DNA of 64,000 bases from positions 35,397,182-35,461,181 of the forward strand of contig OX344749.2 of NCBI GenBank assembly GCA_947034885.2. The letters are read 5' to 3'. Positions 39,127-50,791 of this stretch are shown here, piece after piece. Both the position numbers and the translations under genes were made by a program. The DNA is from Thuidium tamariscinum. Taxonomy: Eukaryota; Streptophyta; Bryopsida; Hypnales; Thuidiaceae. Under the pieces are notes generated by a model. It was not told the origin of the DNA. It searched no databases and was given only the letters and a program-made list of their open reading frames with translations. How positions within the stretch are numbered: position 1 is the first letter of the stretch; the number at the start of each line of letters is the position of its first letter.

Positions 39127-40540
39127 CTTAATTTCTAAAAGCCCATTGTACCCTATTGGGATGATTTGGAGTTTGGGCAAATTCCAATGGAAGAGTGCTA
39201 TTATAGAAGCTTAAAAGTGTGAGCCCATGAGCCTAGAAGACTACACACCTAATTATGATATAGTTCTCTATATTATAGTAAGATTATATGATAATAGTGC
39301 ACATATGCTATAAATACCTATATTATAGGTGTTTGTGTTATAAACACCTTCAATGGTTGTATGATATCCACTTGAATATATATTCAAGGCTCACATGCTC
39401 ACACTTATATGCTCACATACTAGCACCATTGGATTCTAATGACCTCAATTTTTAGTGAAACTTTTTGAAACTTTCTTATAAGATAGGAAAAGTGATTAGC
39501 TATGTAGAAATATAATTTTTTATTTCAATTGGTGCTCTGGAGTAAAATTTATACCTCAAAAAGCCAGTTAAAACTCGACAAGTAGAAAGATAAATTGACA
39601 AGAAATTAAAATAGTTGTTTTTAATATTATAGATTATATATTTGTCCACATCTGAAACTTTGATTCATTCTATTTGAATTAGTTATGTGAAAGTTATGAA
39701 CAATCTTGTTTTGGGGACCATTTGAGCATTTTTTTTTCAAAAAATAACCTACAAGATTCATTTTTTAATGCAATTTTCCTAAGTTTTCAATAAAAATTGC
39801 TTGACAGGTTAAAATTGCTTGCTAGAACAATCTCATTGTTGGAATTATTGTATTTTGATCCCATCTTAGAGCTATTAATGATTTTGTTTTTATTTCAATC
39901 TCAGATCTACCTCTACTTAATAATTTTTTAAAGAATGAAAATCAAGAATTAAAAAAAAATTCTTAGACTCTCAATTCAATTCTTCAATACAATATTTTTT
40001 AAATTCAAAGTCTAGAGTACAAAACTTTTCAATAGATGGTAGTCATAGTGATCTGAAATTGTAGGACAATGTTCAAGAAAATTCTTTTTTTCCAACTTTG
40101 AACATAAATATCTTCCAATCTATATAGTTCAACATTGTGAAATTTTTATCACATAATCAAAGACAAATATAGTATAAGATTTTATGGTTGTATTTTTTTT
40201 ATTCTCTTTGGTATTAGGAGAGATTTGAGGCCTTTGGAAGCCTATTTCAGCTCCATTCCTGAAACAGTTCCTAAAATAGTTAATTGTTATTAGGCTAGTA
40301 GTAATCAGACAATTATCAAAATAAATGAATAAATAAATAAATAATTTTTTGGGGTCCCTAAATACAAAAAAATCTAATTTAAAAAAATAATGACGTAGCA
40401 CTCTCTTGACTATGTTAGCTTACTATATTTCTGCGTTTCCGCAATCTTTCAGAGGCCTCAAATCTCTTCTAATGTGAATGCAATAAAAATGACAGTTTTG
40501 AGTGGTTTTTGATTGAACAATGGCCTTGGGCCTTTTAAAG
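39127..40540 (+). mobile_element. TTAA-type element C1 with two nested MITEs
   Basis: Starts near TTAATTTCTAAAAGCCC and ends GGGCCTTTTAAAG. Insertion 1, 39190-39432, is a family I MULE-like MITE with TSD ATTCCAATG/ATTCTAATG. Insertion 2, about 40213-40473 (261 bp), has 28-bp ends around AGAGATTTGAGGCCT and its complement. Removing both restores alignment with 2305-3226. Confidence 0.75.
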
Positions 40541-40675
40541 TCAAATCCCTTCATCCTAATAGTACAAACTAGATGGATCATTTTCAAGAATATTATGCCG
40601 AAACCATGATTCATCTCCAATTATTCAAGAATTTGATGACTTATAGTCGGGATGATCTACTAAACTTATAGTTGA

Positions 40676-40967
40676 TACTACCCAAAAAGTAGCTGACCTT
40701 AGAGTGCCATCTACAGTCTATGTACATTTCCAACGTCACTTATATATGTACACAAATTGTAGATGGCACTTTCAGAAACAAACTTTGACCCTTAATAATT
40801 TTTGCATACAATATCCAAATGCTATATTCTTTGGTGCATTGAAATGTAATGTACTTTTACTTGCCAACAAGACTATAAGAAAATCTAAACAACCCCATAA
40901 TATGAACAACCTAGTAATAGTAACAAGGCATAGTACTAATTTTTGACGCTTTTGGGTGTACCCATCT
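40676..40967. mobile_element. Family A MITE, left end degraded
   Basis: The right end GCTTTTGGGTGTACCCATCT and the inner GTAGATGGCACTTTCAGAAA are clear; the left end is eroded (TACTACCCAAAAAG). Confidence 0.7.
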
Positions 40968-41510
40968 TACCCCATGTTTCCTTGTGAAGCTTTCAAAAAC
41001 ATATGTCTTTTTTCCTTAAACCATTTCAATCTAAAACAATATTGATGAAATCACCAATTTCATTTGGAAGGAAAGAAATGCGTGATAAAAATAAAACCTG
41101 ATTTCATACAATGATAATTGATACATCAATTCCTTCACCCAAGTATAAGTCATCTACGTCTTTTTTCAATTTTTCAATAATGAGAAAAGAGAAAAGAAAT
41201 GGGTTGGTATTCACCTATTGGGAATATTTTTCGTCTAATTCCGATATTGAACTCATGTCTCAAATATCAAGTCCGATTGATTTCTCTATTCTCCTTACTC
41301 CAAGTAGAAATTTCATATATTTTTTCACCACTTTCTTTTCAAATGTTTTGTCTTTGGCAACCAATTTTTTTTCCTCCAAATTTCCCCACCTATTTAACAA
41401 TGGGCTAACTGACAATTCTCCCCAAACATTGGGTATTGTCATTGGCAATGCCATGAACAAGTGCGTAGACTAAGTTAATGATCCCCAAATTAGCTAAACT
41501 TTGCTCAGTA
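40968..41510. other. Unassigned DNA
   Basis: A plus-strand frame of 120 codons (41111-41473) is Ser/Phe-rich, has no recognised domain and overlaps other frames. I do not call it a gene. Confidence 0.3.
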
Positions 41511-41893
41511 GCTAGAAACACCTATTTCCATCCCTATACCCATTCCTGAATCCTAGAGTATCACTAAATTTGTCCATAAACATTCCTTAAAGTGTACAAC
41601 AAATGTTTGATTCTAATTTGTTGATGTAGTTGTAAGACACATATATAATTTTCATTTGCTGACAATTGATTTCAGTAGAGTTCAGTTCAAGGTATATACT
41701 TATAGGATGGTTCAAGTGGTCTAGGGAGCCAACACTTTGAAAATTTACATATTGTATCTGAAAATTTTAATTTATTTTTTGATTATTCATGATTTTCACT
41801 GGATACTAATACTATGAAAATATTATTTTTACAAAAAAGTGCCTCCAACTATGCTGAATTGCTTAAACTGACGGTTTAGGGTGTTTCTTCTGC
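41511..41893. mobile_element. Family B MITE
   Basis: Left end CTAGAAACACC, right end GGGTGTTTCTTC, with the internal boxes TCTAGGGAGCCAACACTTTG and GTGCCTCCAACTATGCTGAA. Confidence 0.65.
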
Positions 41894-41918
41894 AATTTGT
41901 TCATGCCCAGTCAATGTA

Positions 41919-42295
41919 GAGTGTCCAACCCATTTCCAACCACTTAAGCAATTTTGCATATTTCAAGTGCAAATGTTTTGGATGTAAAAATTTTCCCATA
42001 TAGAGAAATAGAGTTTAAAAGGCCTATATATTTTTTCAGAGTTTTATCACACAAAATGTAATTACTGTGAATTTTTTACTCAAAACTTCTCTATGACCTG
42101 TAATAGTGATATAGACCTTTCTATTTCTGACTGTAGGCTGATTGCAAAATCTAACAAGGGCTGATTGCATTTATAAGAGCCTTACAACCAATCATAATGT
42201 GCCACAACTACTGTAAGCTTTGTGCCACAACTTCACGAAAAGAGAAGAGTCTATAGATTGGAAATAGGGGGTGGTTGGAAATGGGTCGGATACTC
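41919..42295. mobile_element. Family G MITE, uninterrupted copy, TA TSD
   Basis: A 377-bp element with ends GAGTGTCCAACCCATTTCC and GGAAATGGGTCGGATACTC, flanked by TA. It is the empty-site reference for the copy at 43007-44352 (the host site here reads CCACTTAAGCAATTTTGC). Confidence 0.9.
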
Positions 42296-42886
42296 TAAAT
42301 TTTTTAAAAATTCTTCCCAAAATGGCCACATTTGGGTAAAAACCCTGAATCTCTTCTGAGATTGCTGGCATGGACTCATTTTCTTGGGTACCCTAAGCTT
42401 CCGGTCGCCTTGCATTCATCAATGTCGCAGTCCTGTACGTTCCCATCAAATCATCGGCAATCAGTTGTTCATTGTCATTGTAAAGTAAGCTGCCCTTCAA
42501 GATGCTGTTCCCCTGCCGTTCCCATTCTTGTAATCCGAACCCCAAGTTTACAAGAAACTGCAGAAGTCATGGCAAGGTGCAAAACATGCCCATTCGGAGC
42601 TTCCATGTACAGTACCATGGGAACACGGGAACATGGGAACACGGGAACATGAGAACAGACCAAGGGGCCACATGTTGGGACCCTGCTGGTGGGGGGGTTG
42701 AGATTAGTGTATGATGGCATGTTGGCCTGCAAAATATCCAGGCAGGGACGGAGGATCCCAATTTGGGATGGAAACCAATGAGTGGGGGCCCTGAAGTGGG
42801 TCAGCCCCCAATTATCAGCGTCCGGCTTGAATTAGAGGCCAGCAAGCAAGCCACTGTAACTTAGTGAGTGCATGAATGAATATACT
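42296..42886. other. Unassigned, moderately GC-rich DNA with a 9-bp minisatellite
   Basis: 42618-42656 has about four units of GGGAACAYG. Overlapping frames on both strands (e.g. 42332-42652) reflect the minisatellite and composition; no domain was recognised. Confidence 0.5.
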
Positions 42887-43006
42887 CCCTCTGCCCCACT
42901 AAAAAGCTTTTCCCAAATTCTTCCTACAAAGACTGTAAATCAGCCTAACTAGGAAGCTTCTAAAAGTTGGAGACCCATTTATGATCAGCCCCCATTTCAA
43001 TCAATA

Positions 43007-44352
43007 GAGTATCCGACCCATTTCCAACCACTTAACCCTAGACCGCCCAAGGGGCCAAAAAGTGGCCTCTCATAGAATTCAAAGTGTTGTAACTTTTGCA
43101 TCCAATGTCCAAATTCAATGAAACTTGTTGAAAAATTTGGGCCTATTATTCTAGTTTGTGTGGTAAATTTTTCAAATCAATCTAAGAGGTGATGATTGTG
43201 TGGAAGCCAATCGAAGTTCACAAAGGTTTAATGTGATTCACCAAAGTGCACTTCATGGCTGCAACTTCGGGGGCTTGTATCTACTTCATCCAATGTCTGA
43301 TTTGAATAAAACTCGCTGGGTTCTACTCCCCTTGAAGTCTAGTTATTGTGGTGAAATTTTCAAGTCAATCCAAGTTGTTTTGATTGTTTGGGAGCAATTC
43401 TAAGCTCAAAATCCCGCCATTTTGCAACTTCAGTGAATTTTGGCAGCTTGTATCTTCTTCATACAATGTCCAATTCCAATAATTTTTTTGGGAAAGTTGC
43501 GCATATTAGTCTAGTTTGTGTCGCTAAAATTTCACATCAATCCAAGAAGTTATCAATGACTCAGGTGCATTCTAGTAGAAGGAGGTTCAGCCCTAGATGT
43601 GTTTTTTGCAACTTTTCTTACCTATTTTTTGACATTTGCAAGCCATTTTGCAAATGCATTGAGTCAATTGAATGATGTTTTTTTTCACCAATGTGTTTGT
43701 ATGCTGATTTTGAATCACATTGTAGTTTAAATTTTTTTCATTTGCTTAGGTTTAGAAGTCAAATTTCACCTCTAAATGAGTTTTTAGGAAGATTTCAGCA
43801 TTCTTTTTCAACACTAAAACATTTTAATCTTGCAATCTATGTGATCAAATAACTTCAAATTTGATCCATGCCACCTACAACATGCTCACTACAAGATTGT
43901 ATGGTTAAGATGTGTATTACTTAGTCACGTTTAGATTTATAGCACTTCAAAAGCTACAATTTTTTTGAATCCAAAATGGTCGTGGGCCTTTTAGGGTTAA
44001 GTAATTCTGCATATTTCAAGTGCAAATTTTTTGGATGTAAATTTTTTCCCATATAGAGAAATAGAGTTTAAAAGGACTATATATATTTTTTTCAGAATTT
44101 TATCACATAAAATGTAATTACTGTGAATTTTTTACTCAAAGATTCTCTATCACTTATAATAGTGATATAGACCTTTTTATTTTTGACCGTAGGCTAATTG
44201 CAAAATCTAACAAGGGCTGATTGCATTTATAAGAGCCTTACAACCAATCATAATGTGCCACAACTACTCTGAGATTTGTGCCACAACTTCACGGAAAGAG
44301 AAGAGTTTATAGATTGGAAATAGGGGGGTGGTTGGAAATGGGTCGGATACTC
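43007..44352. mobile_element. Family G MITE interrupted by a TTAA-type element
   Basis: Ends GAGTATCCGACCCATTTCC and GGAAATGGGTCGGATACTC with TA on both sides. The interior matches 41919-42295 once 43036-43996 is removed. Confidence 0.9.
43036..43996 (+). mobile_element. TTAA-type element, subfamily D, with proven empty site
   Basis: A 961-bp element with ends CCCTAGACCGCCCAAGG and GGGCCTTTTAGGG. TTAA flanks it (43032-43035, 43997-44000) where the intact G copy has a single TTAA. Internally a unit of about 175-180 bases (CTTCATCCAATGTC, CTAGTTTGTGTGG, CAAGTCAATCCAAG) repeats three times. The subterminal box ACAAGATTGTATGGTTAAGA lies near 43890. Confidence 0.93.
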
Positions 44353-44432
44353 TAGGCTGTTTTCTTTCCGTGAAGTTGTGGTGTAGTTCCTGAAGCAATT
44401 GTGGCACATTATGATTGGTTGCAAGGCTCTTA

Positions 44433-44759
44433 AGGGAGAAGGCTCTTAAATGGAGCGGGTTCTAAAATGGTGCTCTACCTTTAATGTACAATATTTGTAC
44501 ATGTTTTTTTTTCCATAGCCTTCAGCAATGTACTGACAATATATATTTTAGCTAGGGCACCATTTTAGAGCCCTATGCCCTTTCGACTTCAAAATTTGAT
44601 AACTAATTTTACAAAGCTCCAAAAATATGAAACAACTTCGGTTAGATGTCAATTCCACTTGTCTTTTAAGGAAAATATACTGAAAAATATTTCAAGATAT
44701 TTCACCTCCGCAAAATTCAATTTCAGCCCTTAGATGGGCGATTACTGAGCCTTCTCCCT
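44433..44759. mobile_element. Family H MITE, TA TSD, inside family G copy 3
   Basis: A 327-bp element with ends AGGGAGAAGGCTC and GAGCCTTCTCCCT, flanked by TA at 44431-44432 and 44760-44761. The host matches the region of family G around AAGGCTCTTA. Confidence 0.85.
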
Positions 44760-44989
44760 TATATAGCCTATGTCACCATTATAGATCAAAGAGAATCTTC
44801 TACTAAAAAATTCATAGTAATTACAATTTGCGTAATAAAATTCTGAAAAATATAGCATCTTTTCAAATTCTATTTCTTTATATGAAAAAAAAATTGCATT
44901 CAAAAAATTGCACTCTGCATATGTGTAATTGCTTTAAGTGGTTGGAAATGGGTGAAATACTTTAGTGGAATAGAAGGGATATATCTTAA

Positions 44990-46395
44990 TCTTTGAAGGT
45001 CTAAGCTATGTTTTCTTGGTGACATAGTGATTTTAGGGAGCTTACTACTAATGGAGTTTTTATTTTTATTTTTTTGAAATTTTCACACAATGTGTGTCAG
45101 AGGAGTTACTTTGAGGTCCAACAATTTTCATAACTTTTGACTATATGGTTAAAAAGTTATTGCATGATATGTGATTTTCATTGCTTGACATGCAACCTGG
45201 GCAACCCAAAAAACTTCTTCAAAAAACACTTCTTCAAAATATAAAAATTTGAAATTGATTCTTTTGATTTATATACACATGGGGAGCTTTGAATCATTCC
45301 ATTATGATTAACCCTAGACCGCCCAAGGTCCAACCAGGCTTAAAAACTGCTTGCCTTTGCAAGTCTGTAGAGTCAAAATTAGAGTAAGTTATGAAGATCT
45401 TAACCGTACAATATTGTAGTGTGCATGTTGTAGATGGTGTGGAACAAATTTGGGGTCGTTTGACCATATAGATTGAAAGATTATAATGTTTTAGTGTTAA
45501 AAAAAGGTGCTGAAATTTTCTTTAAAACACATTTGGAGGTGAAATTTGATTTCTAAATCTACTCAAATGAAAAAACTTTAAGCTACAAAGTTATTCAAAA
45601 CTAGAAGATTAAAACTTTGGTGAGAAAAAATATCATACAAATGAATCACTGTGTCTGCAAAATGGATTTGAAATGTTAAAAAACAGTGAAAAAAGTAGCA
45701 AAAAATCACATCTATGACTCAACCTCCTTCTACTAAAATGCTTTTCAGTCACTCAAAACCTCTTGGATTGACATGAAATTTTAAGCACAAGAACTAGACA
45801 AGTATTATCAACTTCTCCAACAAGAAATTTTGAAAAAGAATCATGTATGGAGAAGTTATGAGCCGCCAAAGTTCACTAAATTGCAAAAATGTCTGGATTT
45901 TGAACTTCGAATTGCTCCCAAGCATTCAAAACAACTTGTATTGGCACGAAAATTTTACCACAATAAATATACCTTAAGGGGAAGAAAACGCAACAAATTT
46001 TATTGAAAACGAACATTTTATGAAAAAGATACAAGGCCTCAAAGTTGCAGCCATTACATCGTAGTGTGATGAACCCAAATTGAACCTGAGAACTTTGAAT
46101 GGCTCTCACAAACTCAATACGTCTTGGATTGATTTGAAATTTTTACCATAACAACTAGACTTGTATGCACAACTTTTACAACAATTTTCATTCAATTTGG
46201 ACATTGGATGCAAAAGTTATAGCACTTCAAAGTTGACTGCCAATATATGTGAGGACACATTTCGTCCACTTGGGCGGTCTAGGGTTAATGAGATGAAAGT
46301 TATGAGGAGTTTAAGTTTCTAGGTAGGTATGATTTTTATAGACTCTATACCTACTTGCAAACTCTTATTAAATTCATTATAAAAATTTATTGTTG
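44990..46395 (+). mobile_element. TTAA-type element C2 (partial) interrupted by a D element
   Basis: The host resembles 50792-51716 (GTCCAACAATTTTCATAACTTTTGACT) and is cut at TTAA in the segment that reads GGATTAATGAGTCAAAAG in other C2 copies. Its right end is eroded. Confidence 0.7.
45312..46284 (-). mobile_element. TTAA-type element, subfamily D, 16-bp perfect inverted ends
   Basis: A 973-bp element with CCCTAGACCGCCCAAG at the left and its exact complement at the right, and TTAA at 45308-45311 and 46285-46288. The subterminal box CCGTACAATATTGTAG is near 45403. The internal units repeat as in 43036-43996. Confidence 0.93.
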
Positions 46396-47479
46396 TTGTA
46401 TAAGAATTCATACACTACTTTTGATTTGTTCGTGTTGTTGTAATTGGAACTTATGAACCTCCATTTTTATAAATTAAAATATCTAAAGACAGGTTTGATG
46501 ACTTTGATGGTTTGTAAAGTAATTTTTTGGGATAAAGCAGCCTAATTAACCATGCAACATAATTTTCACTATTTGATGTAGATTACAATGGTTATGGGAT
46601 TAGCAATCATATCCTATATTTGTACCTACATCTTCATATTATATCTATATCTCACATTTAACACATTTTTGTACCACATATCACCACATCTATATTTTGT
46701 ATGTACTCCATAGATTGTACCCATTTCAAAGTATTATTGGCTTCGAAGGTGGAAGAAGGTAGGGAAGGTGGGCAAATGCAATGTTTTATTATTTATTTAT
46801 TTATTATTTGCAAGGGGGGCAATTAATTGATAACATTCTTGTATGCCTTGCAATTTTTTTTAATGTGAACAATACTTTGTTCATTAGCAAAACATGAAAA
46901 CTATGAAGGATATTTGGTAATAGATTCTTTGTATTGTAGTCGATGAAATTGTTAAATTTAAAAAAAAACTCAATACTGAATTGCTTAGAGAAACAAGTGC
47001 AAAAAAGTTTAGATTAACAATGGATACTCAATACATCCATTTTGTACATTTTTCTTGTAAATGGCATTGTCAATCTAATGAAATATTTTTTGCACTATCC
47101 AAAATAAATGAAATTTGTATTTGGAAACATGGGCCCTATATTAAATAACAAGTTCTAAAAATACAAACTAATGGACCATAGTAAAAGGTTGGCTTTTACA
47201 TTTATCCCACATACAAAAACTAATTAAGTTGGTGTGTTTTTCTATAATCTATTAGTATTTTTGTTTGTTTGATAAACAATAGAAAGTAGCAATTAAAGTG
47301 TATCTTATTTTAATAAATTTAAAAAATCAATCAAATTTAAAAATAATACATACTTATAGAATTTAACAATTTAACAAAATTAATTAATTGATCAATTCAT
47401 CAATTGGCAAATCAAATCAATTCAAATTTAGAAATTTGGAGATTTAAATGTACATAAAACTTCCAACTTTCTATAGTAA
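46396..47479. repeat. Family K remnant and unassigned AT-rich DNA
   Basis: 46385-46590 ends ATAATTTTCACTATTTGATG and resembles the K copies at 12022 and 19406. The rest has no recognised feature. Confidence 0.45.
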
Positions 47480-48424
47480 CCCCTAAGAGACCATTGTCTA
47501 TGCAATGGACAAATGGGATTCTAGGTAGATACCTATAGTCTCAATTTGTGTTAAGATTTTTTGAAATTTTTTTTGAAGATAGAAAAAATGAATAGCTTCA
47601 TTGGAACATCATTAGTTTTTTCCTAATTGGAGTGTGGGAACAAAAGTTATGCCCAAATAAGTTCAAAATAAGAGAGATGACGCAACAAAAAAAGATTTTA
47701 AGATTTCAAAATTTCAAATATATATTTTTTTTTTCATAGATTATATTTTTGTCTATGTGGAAAGCTTAGATTCATATCATTCAAATAAGTTGTGTGAAAG
47801 TTATAGACATCTTGTTTTTTTGGGCAATCTAAGCACCTATTTGAACAAAATGTCTTCTAGAAATCATTTCTGAATGCAATTTTTACAATATTTTCTCAAA
47901 AAAATTCTCCCTAGTTTAGTTTGTTTTCTAGAACTATCTTACTATTGGTATCATTGCATTTTAATTCCATCTTAGAGATATTAATAATTAAAATTTTTCT
48001 TTTTTGTCATATCTATTTCTACTAAATAATTTTTTTAAGAATGAAAATTAAGTTTTTTTGGATTCATTTTCCCCCCTACATCCTCAACTAAATTTTCCAC
48101 TGTAAAGATTTATAGCTCTAAATTGTATAGTGCAAAAAACTAAAGTTAAGAAGGTTCAAAGTTGAATAATCTAATCCTGCAAATTATTATTTTTTACTTT
48201 AAATGTAGATATCTTTCAATATTATCTATGTGGTCAAAAAATTTGAAATTTTTTCCATACATTTTCAAACTAGTTAGGTGTAAGATCCTATGGATAGATG
48301 TTTACCAATTTTTTTTAAAAAAATTCATTACTCCTTGCTATAGAAATGTTTAGAGCACCAAGGCCTTTTTTGCTACACTTTTGACTGTTTTTTTGCAAAC
48401 AAAAAGGCCTTGATCCATTAGGGG
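47480..48424 (+). mobile_element. TTAA-type element, subfamily C1, degraded
   Basis: A 945-bp element with ends CCCCTAAGAGACC and TGATCCATTAGGGG; the target sites have decayed to GTAA and TCAA. The subterminal box GTAAGATCCTATGGATAGAT is retained. Confidence 0.75.
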
Positions 48425-48927
48425 TCAAAATTTTTAAACATTCATCACTCTAAGATTTCATAACTACAAGTTGATCAAAATTGTAATCAAAGATAGAAAT
48501 TGAGCCCAAATTTAGCAATACTACTAATGGCTATATAAGACATGAATGAAAAAAAGAACATACATAGGCAATTTCTCGTAGACTTATTAATATTTGAGAA
48601 GATCCTTTGTATTACCAATAGCTTAATCAAATACTAAACATTTAATTGAAACAATTATTATAATATAGAATTTAAGAGCGCATTGTGTTTATAAATTTTA
48701 AAATATGAAATGTCAATATAATATCATATTTATGAATATACAACTTTTTAGGTTGTTAGCTTTTGTTCTACTTTGAATTCTAAACCTTAAAAAAATTTCA
48801 CCCTATGGAAAGTTCATAGGACTACTATAATGTAATCTCCTAAGAATGAATATAATATTTGAGGATTGAGAATGCCCTATAAATGATTCTTAGGGGAAGT
48901 GCAAAAATGAAAAATGCTTGTATTTAT
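48425..48927. other. Unassigned AT-rich DNA
   Basis: No gene or complete repeat was seen. Confidence 0.35.
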
Positions 48928-48931
48928 TTAA

Positions 48932-50301
48932 CCCCTAAATGTCTAAGGCACCAAAATATGGTGTTTGCAAAACTTTGAAGTTTGATAAAATCTAACCAAG
49001 TTGCTATTTTTATTAGTTTATATTGTTGGAAGTTTTTTCTAGAACTCTAGTCTTGGGGAGATCACTTAGTGTATCAAAAACAAACTACATGTGTTAAAGT
49101 GATTTTTTGACCCCCTATATACTTTTTATAAACTATGATTTCAACCTATAAGTTTCTTTGCCCAAAATTTTGAAATCAAATAACATATGAAATGATTTTT
49201 AGAGTAGGTTGAAAAATGAACTATACTAGTATGTTTTTCAACTCAAACATTTATAGAGAATGCATTTAAATGACCATGGCATCAATATTCAAGAAAAATA
49301 AACTTTCAAAACATATAAAAATATCAATAATTTGAATTCTAAACTTTCAATGTAGGAAAATACTCTCGTATTTTTTCTTTTCTTTTCTATTTAAATTTTA
49401 GAAAAAAAATAGGGGGTCCAAAATTTAACACACACGGGGGGTCTAAAGATTACTCTAAGTGATCTCCCCGAGACTCTATTTTTAGTGTCAAAAATCCGAT
49501 TTGGAAAATGAATGAAAGTGATTTTTCTATTTAAGGTTTTGTGCAAGGGTATCTTGACTTTTTGTAGTGTTGAGAGCTCTTGAAAATGAGCCTCAAATAC
49601 ACTAGATCTTGGAGAAAATATGACATTCAAAATGCATTTACAAAAATTGTAGAGTAGATTTTGAGAAGCCATAAATTGATGGAGTTATGCATGTTATGCC
49701 CTTTAACCTCATATTCTTTTGGTCACCAACTTTTTAGATTTGACTTGTAAAAAGAGGATAGAAAGACTTTACATCACTTTTGCAGTTTTAACACCCTCAT
49801 GGTCAAACATTATAATCTTTCACTCTATAAGTGATATTGTTGTATTTTCTTTTCCTATGCAATCTCTAACCCCGGGGAGGACACTTCTTGTATATTTGGG
49901 GGACCCACGTGCGACGGTGGGGTATTTTTAGGGGGGCTATCAATTACTTGTAATCATTACTTGGCAACATTAAAAGAGCCCCTATTTTACCATAAAGCGA
50001 AAAAATCAGCCATATTATCATCCCTATTTTATTTTTAAAACACTTTGCTTTTTTAATGTCCCCTATTTTATATGTAAATTTCTTATAAATTTTACTTAAG
50101 ATTATTTAAATGTACCCTATATTCCGCCGCACGTAGGTTATTAAAAAACGGGAAGTGTCCTCCCCTAGTCTCTAACATGTCTAGTTTGAATTTATATGGT
50201 TACAATTAAAAAAAATTGATACAACTTATCAAAATATTGGCATTTTGTTCAACTTAGAGCAAATTCCAAGAAGTTCAAAATAGGCCTTGGGCATTTAAGG
50301 A
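48932..50301 (+). mobile_element. TTAA-type element (C4) with two nested MULE-like MITEs
   Basis: Ends CCCCTAAATGTC and GGGCATTTAAGGA, with TTAA on both sides (48928-48931, 50302-50305). Insertion 1, 49053-49472, has ends TTGGGGAGATCACTTAG and CTAAGTGATCTCCCCGAG, with TSD ACTCTAGTC/ACTCTATTT. Insertion 2, 49871-50167, has ends CCCGGGGAGGACACTTC and GAAGTGTCCTCCCC, with TSD ATCTCTAAC/GTCTCTAAC. Confidence 0.75.
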
Positions 50302-50305
50302 TTAA

Positions 50306-50787
50306 GAATTTGATAATTTTAGACAAACTACCTTGGTGATGAGGCAACGTCCTTCTAAAGTTAATTTTCTTGTACCATTTGTATGTTTGTCTTTCTTCAT
50401 GCATGATTTGTTGTGTCCAATATGACTTTTGTCTTTGAGATTCCTTTTAATATATGGGGCCTATTTTGGTTATCAAAGTCCAAATTAAAAGATATTTTGT
50501 GTCTATTTTAAGTAGATTTTGAAGCAATTTTAGCAAGAATACTTTCAAATTATAATTATAAACCACTAAAAGTTAATAATGATTTTAGAAGGTTAGCTTG
50601 CTACGTGCACTGAGGATGCCCTTATTAGATTAATTCCTTTAAGTGCTCAATCATCCATTGAATGGATAGGTAATGTTGTAAAAAATACACTTCATCCAAT
50701 TGATATTCATTTGACAAAGCTTCAAGAAGATTCTTTCTTTCTTCTATGGATATACTACTTAAATTTTTTATAGCATTTACAATATCT
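50306..50787. other. Unassigned AT-rich DNA
   Basis: No gene or complete repeat was seen. Confidence 0.35.
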
Positions 50788-50791
50788 TTAA

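Larger units (their letters stand above)
42887..44986. mobile_element. Stowaway-like MITE filled with nested elements
   Basis: The left end is TACTCCCTCTGCCCCACTAA; the complement of the right end reads TATCCCTTCTATTCCACTAA, matching the Stowaway (Tc1/mariner) consensus. Between them lie family G copy 2 (43007-44352) and an inverted, truncated G copy 3 (about 44358-44963). Confidence 0.65.

Noticed and set aside
42332..42732. Opposed open frames around a GGGAACAYG repeat
   Set aside because: The frames arise from the 9-bp minisatellite (a multiple of three) and have no other support.
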